DNA from: Nitriliruptorales bacterium
GTDB lineage: Bacteria > Actinomycetota > Nitriliruptoria > Euzebyales > Egibacteraceae
Direction of reading: 5' to 3'
DNA length: 7,975 bases
NCBI GenBank assembly: GCA_007133145.1
Contig: SLNF01000349.1
Span: 1 to 7,975 of the forward strand
Shown here: in pieces, positions 6,648-7,975 of the stretch
Layout: each line of letters starts with the position of its first letter
Numbering within the stretch: the stretch's first letter is position 1
Notes under the pieces: generated by a model
Told to the model about the DNA's origin: nothing
What the model saw: only the letters and a program-made list of their open reading frames with translations
Database searches by the model: none
Program-made: the position numbers and the translations under genes

Positions 6648-6650
6648 GCG

Positions 6651-7975
6651 CTAGAGCATCGGCAGGTAGCGCTCGATCTCGAAGGGTGTGACCTGGGAGC
6701 GGTAGGCGTCCCACTCGACGCGCTTGTTGCGGAGGAAGAACTCGAAGACGTGCTCGCCGAGAGCCTCGGCGACGAGCTCGGAGTCCTCCATGACCCGCAG
6801 CGCCTCGTCGAGGTTGCGGGGAAGGGAGTCGATGCCCGCGGCGCGGCGCTCGGTGTCGGTGAGCTCGTAGATGTTGTCCTCTGCCTCGGGGGGGACCTCG
6901 TAGCCCTGCTCGATGCCGCGCAGACCGGCGGCGAGGATGACGCTGAAGGCGAGGTAGGGGTTGCACGCAGGGTCGGGGGCGCGGAACTCCACACGCGCCG
7001 AAGCGCTCTTGTGCGGCTTGTACATCGGCACGCGGATGAGCGAGGAGCGGTTGTGCCGCCCCCAGGACACGAAGACCGGAGCCTCGAAGCCCGGCACCAG
7101 GCGCTTGTAGCTGTTGACCCACTGGCAGCACACCGCGGTGATCTCGCGGGCGTGGGCGAGCACCCCCGCGATGAAGCGCTTGCCGACCTCGGAGAGGTGG
7201 TAGGGGTCGGCGTCGTCGTAGAAGGCGTTCGTGTCGCCGTCGAAGAGCGAGACGTGGGTGTGCATGCCCGAGCCCCAGTAGGCGGCCATCGGCTTGGGCA
7301 TGAACGTCGCGTAGATCCCCCGGTGCATCGCCACCTCCTTGATGGCGAGCCGGTAGGTCATGACGTTGTCGGCCATCGTGAGGGCGTCGGCGTAGCGCAG
7401 GTCGATCTCGTGCTGGCTCGGGGCGACCTCGTGGTGGCTGTACTCCACGGAGATGCCCATCGCCTCGAGCGTCTGGATGGCCTCCCGGCGGAAGTCCGAC
7501 TGCACGTCGAGGGGGGTGAGATCGAAGTAGCCGCCATGGTCGAGCGGCGTGGGGTCGTCGGGGCCGTTGAAGAGGAAGAACTCCATCTCAGGGTGGACGT
7601 AGAAGCTGTAGCCGAGCTCCGAGGCTTCGCGCAGGTTGCGACGAAGGACCTGGCGCGGGTCGGCGGTGAACGCCTCCCCCTCAGGCGTCCGGATGTCGCA
7701 GAACATCCGCGCGACCGCCGCGTCGTCGCCGCGCCACGGCAGCACCTGAAAGGTCGAGGCGTCGGGCACGGCGAGCATGTCGGACTCCTGCACCCGCGCG
7801 AAGCCGTCGACCGCCGAGCCGTCGAAGCCGATGCCCTCGGCGAAGGCGCCCTCGATCTCCGAGGAGGTGATGGCGACCGACTTCAGCATCCCGAGCACGT
7901 CGGTGAACCACAGCCGCACGAAGCGGATGTCGCGTTCCTCGACGGTGCGGAGCACGTACTCCTGCTGCTTGTCCA
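6651..7975 (-). CDS. glnA: Type I-alpha glutamine synthetase (GlnA2-like), lacking only the first base of its start codon
   Basis: Makes glutamine from glutamate, ammonia and ATP as a cytoplasmic dodecamer. The window edge shows TG GAC AAG CAG CAG GAG TAC GTG, so the start is almost surely an ATG whose A is one base outside; this gives 441 residues beginning MDKQQEYVLRTVEERDIRF, matching the start of M. tuberculosis GlnA2 (446 aa). A GTG at 7955 is in frame but too late. Key parts: FDGSAVDGF (51-59, D52 in the ammonium-site loop), R61 (equivalent of B. subtilis Arg62, used in glutamine feedback), HPEMEFF (128-134, E130/E132), HHEVAPSQHE (181-190), GMHTHVSL (237-244, H239), NSYKRLVPGFEAP (288-300, flap E298), NRSSLIRVP (309-317) and RVEFRAPD (328-335). 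Length fits the alpha class, without the beta-class insert. Y370 in DNIYELTDTE lies where beta-class enzymes are adenylylated. Which paralogue it is in this genome cannot be decided here. Confidence 0.96.
   Translation of the reverse strand, partial: DKQQEYVLRTVEERDIRFVRLWFTDVLGMLKSVAITSSEIEGAFAEGIGFDGSAVDGFARVQESDMLAVPDASTFQVLPWRGDDAAVARMFCDIRTPEGEAFTADPRQVLRRNLREASELGYSFYVHPEMEFFLFNGPDDPTPLDHGGYFDLTPLDVQSDFRREAIQTLEAMGISVEYSHHEVAPSQHEIDLRYADALTMADNVMTYRLAIKEVAMHRGIYATFMPKPMAAYWGSGMHTHVSLFDGDTNAFYDDADPYHLSEVGKRFIAGVLAHAREITAVCCQWVNSYKRLVPGFEAPVFVSWGRHNRSSLIRVPMYKPHKSASARVEFRAPDPACNPYLAFSVILAAGLRGIEQGYEVPPEAEDNIYELTDTERRAAGIDSLPRNLDEALRVMEDSELVAEALGEHVFEFFLRNKRVEWDAYRSQVTPFEIERYLPML

Noticed and set aside
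5167..6654. Plus-strand open frame of 495 codons, and similar ones at 3700-4734 and 2942-3688
   Set aside because: Antisense to glnE or pgsB, with Val/Gly/Glu/Arg-rich products lacking any recognisable domain; the minus-strand frames carry full family motifs.
5741..6994. Minus-strand open frame of 417 codons in another frame across glnE and glnA
   Set aside because: It is out of frame with both genes, spans their gap, and its product is Ser/Pro/Arg-rich with no motif.
1..7975. tRNA, rRNA, CRISPR arrays, insertion sequences, integrases or attachment sites
   Set aside because: None were seen: no spaced repeats, no terminal inverted repeats with target duplications, and no transposase or integrase motifs; coding density is nearly complete.

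Overview
The window is about 8 kb of very GC-rich DNA (roughly 70% G+C, strong G/C preference at third codon positions). All six supported genes lie on the minus strand and are almost gapless. The glnA2-like/glnE pair closely resembles the one known from mycobacteria and other Actinomycetota, and GTG starts and TANNNT-type -10 elements fit the same group. I infer a high-GC actinobacterium. It may be a deep lineage such as Acidimicrobiia or Nitriliruptoria rather than a mycobacterium, but the window alone cannot settle this.

In transcription order (right to left), a type I-alpha glutamine synthetase (glnA, 6651-7975) comes first; only the first base of its start codon lies outside the window. 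A 50-bp gap follows, holding a perfect 16-bp palindrome, a second small hairpin and a -10-like TAGGGT. Next is a complete two-headed glutamine synthetase adenylyltransferase/adenylyl-removing enzyme (glnE, 3679-6600). A 71-bp gap with a TAGGAT -10-like element and a clear ribosome binding site then leads into a second cluster: pgsB (2384-3607), pgsC (1916-2371), capA (714-1919) and the 5' part of a gamma-glutamyltransferase gene (1-724, running off the left edge). These four genes are separated by 12 bp or overlap by 4 to 11 bp, so they almost certainly form one translationally coupled operon.

The second cluster reproduces the gene order of the Bacillus anthracis capsule operon capB-capC-capA-capD. 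PgsB is the ATP-dependent amide ligase, PgsC its small membrane partner, CapA a membrane-anchored metallophosphatase-like protein needed for polymer export, and CapD a gamma-glutamyltransferase-family enzyme that releases, trims or anchors the polymer. The window therefore encodes a predicted poly-gamma-glutamate (PGA) synthesis and processing operon in an actinobacterium, directly downstream of the genes that make glutamine from glutamate and control that step. A metabolic link (glutamate diverted to a capsule or nitrogen-store polymer, later recycled by the transferase) is a reasonable inference but is not shown by the sequence.

No tRNA, rRNA, CRISPR array, insertion sequence or integrase was seen, and no stretch over 300 bp lacks a gene. 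Long open frames on the plus strand are by-products of the high GC content.
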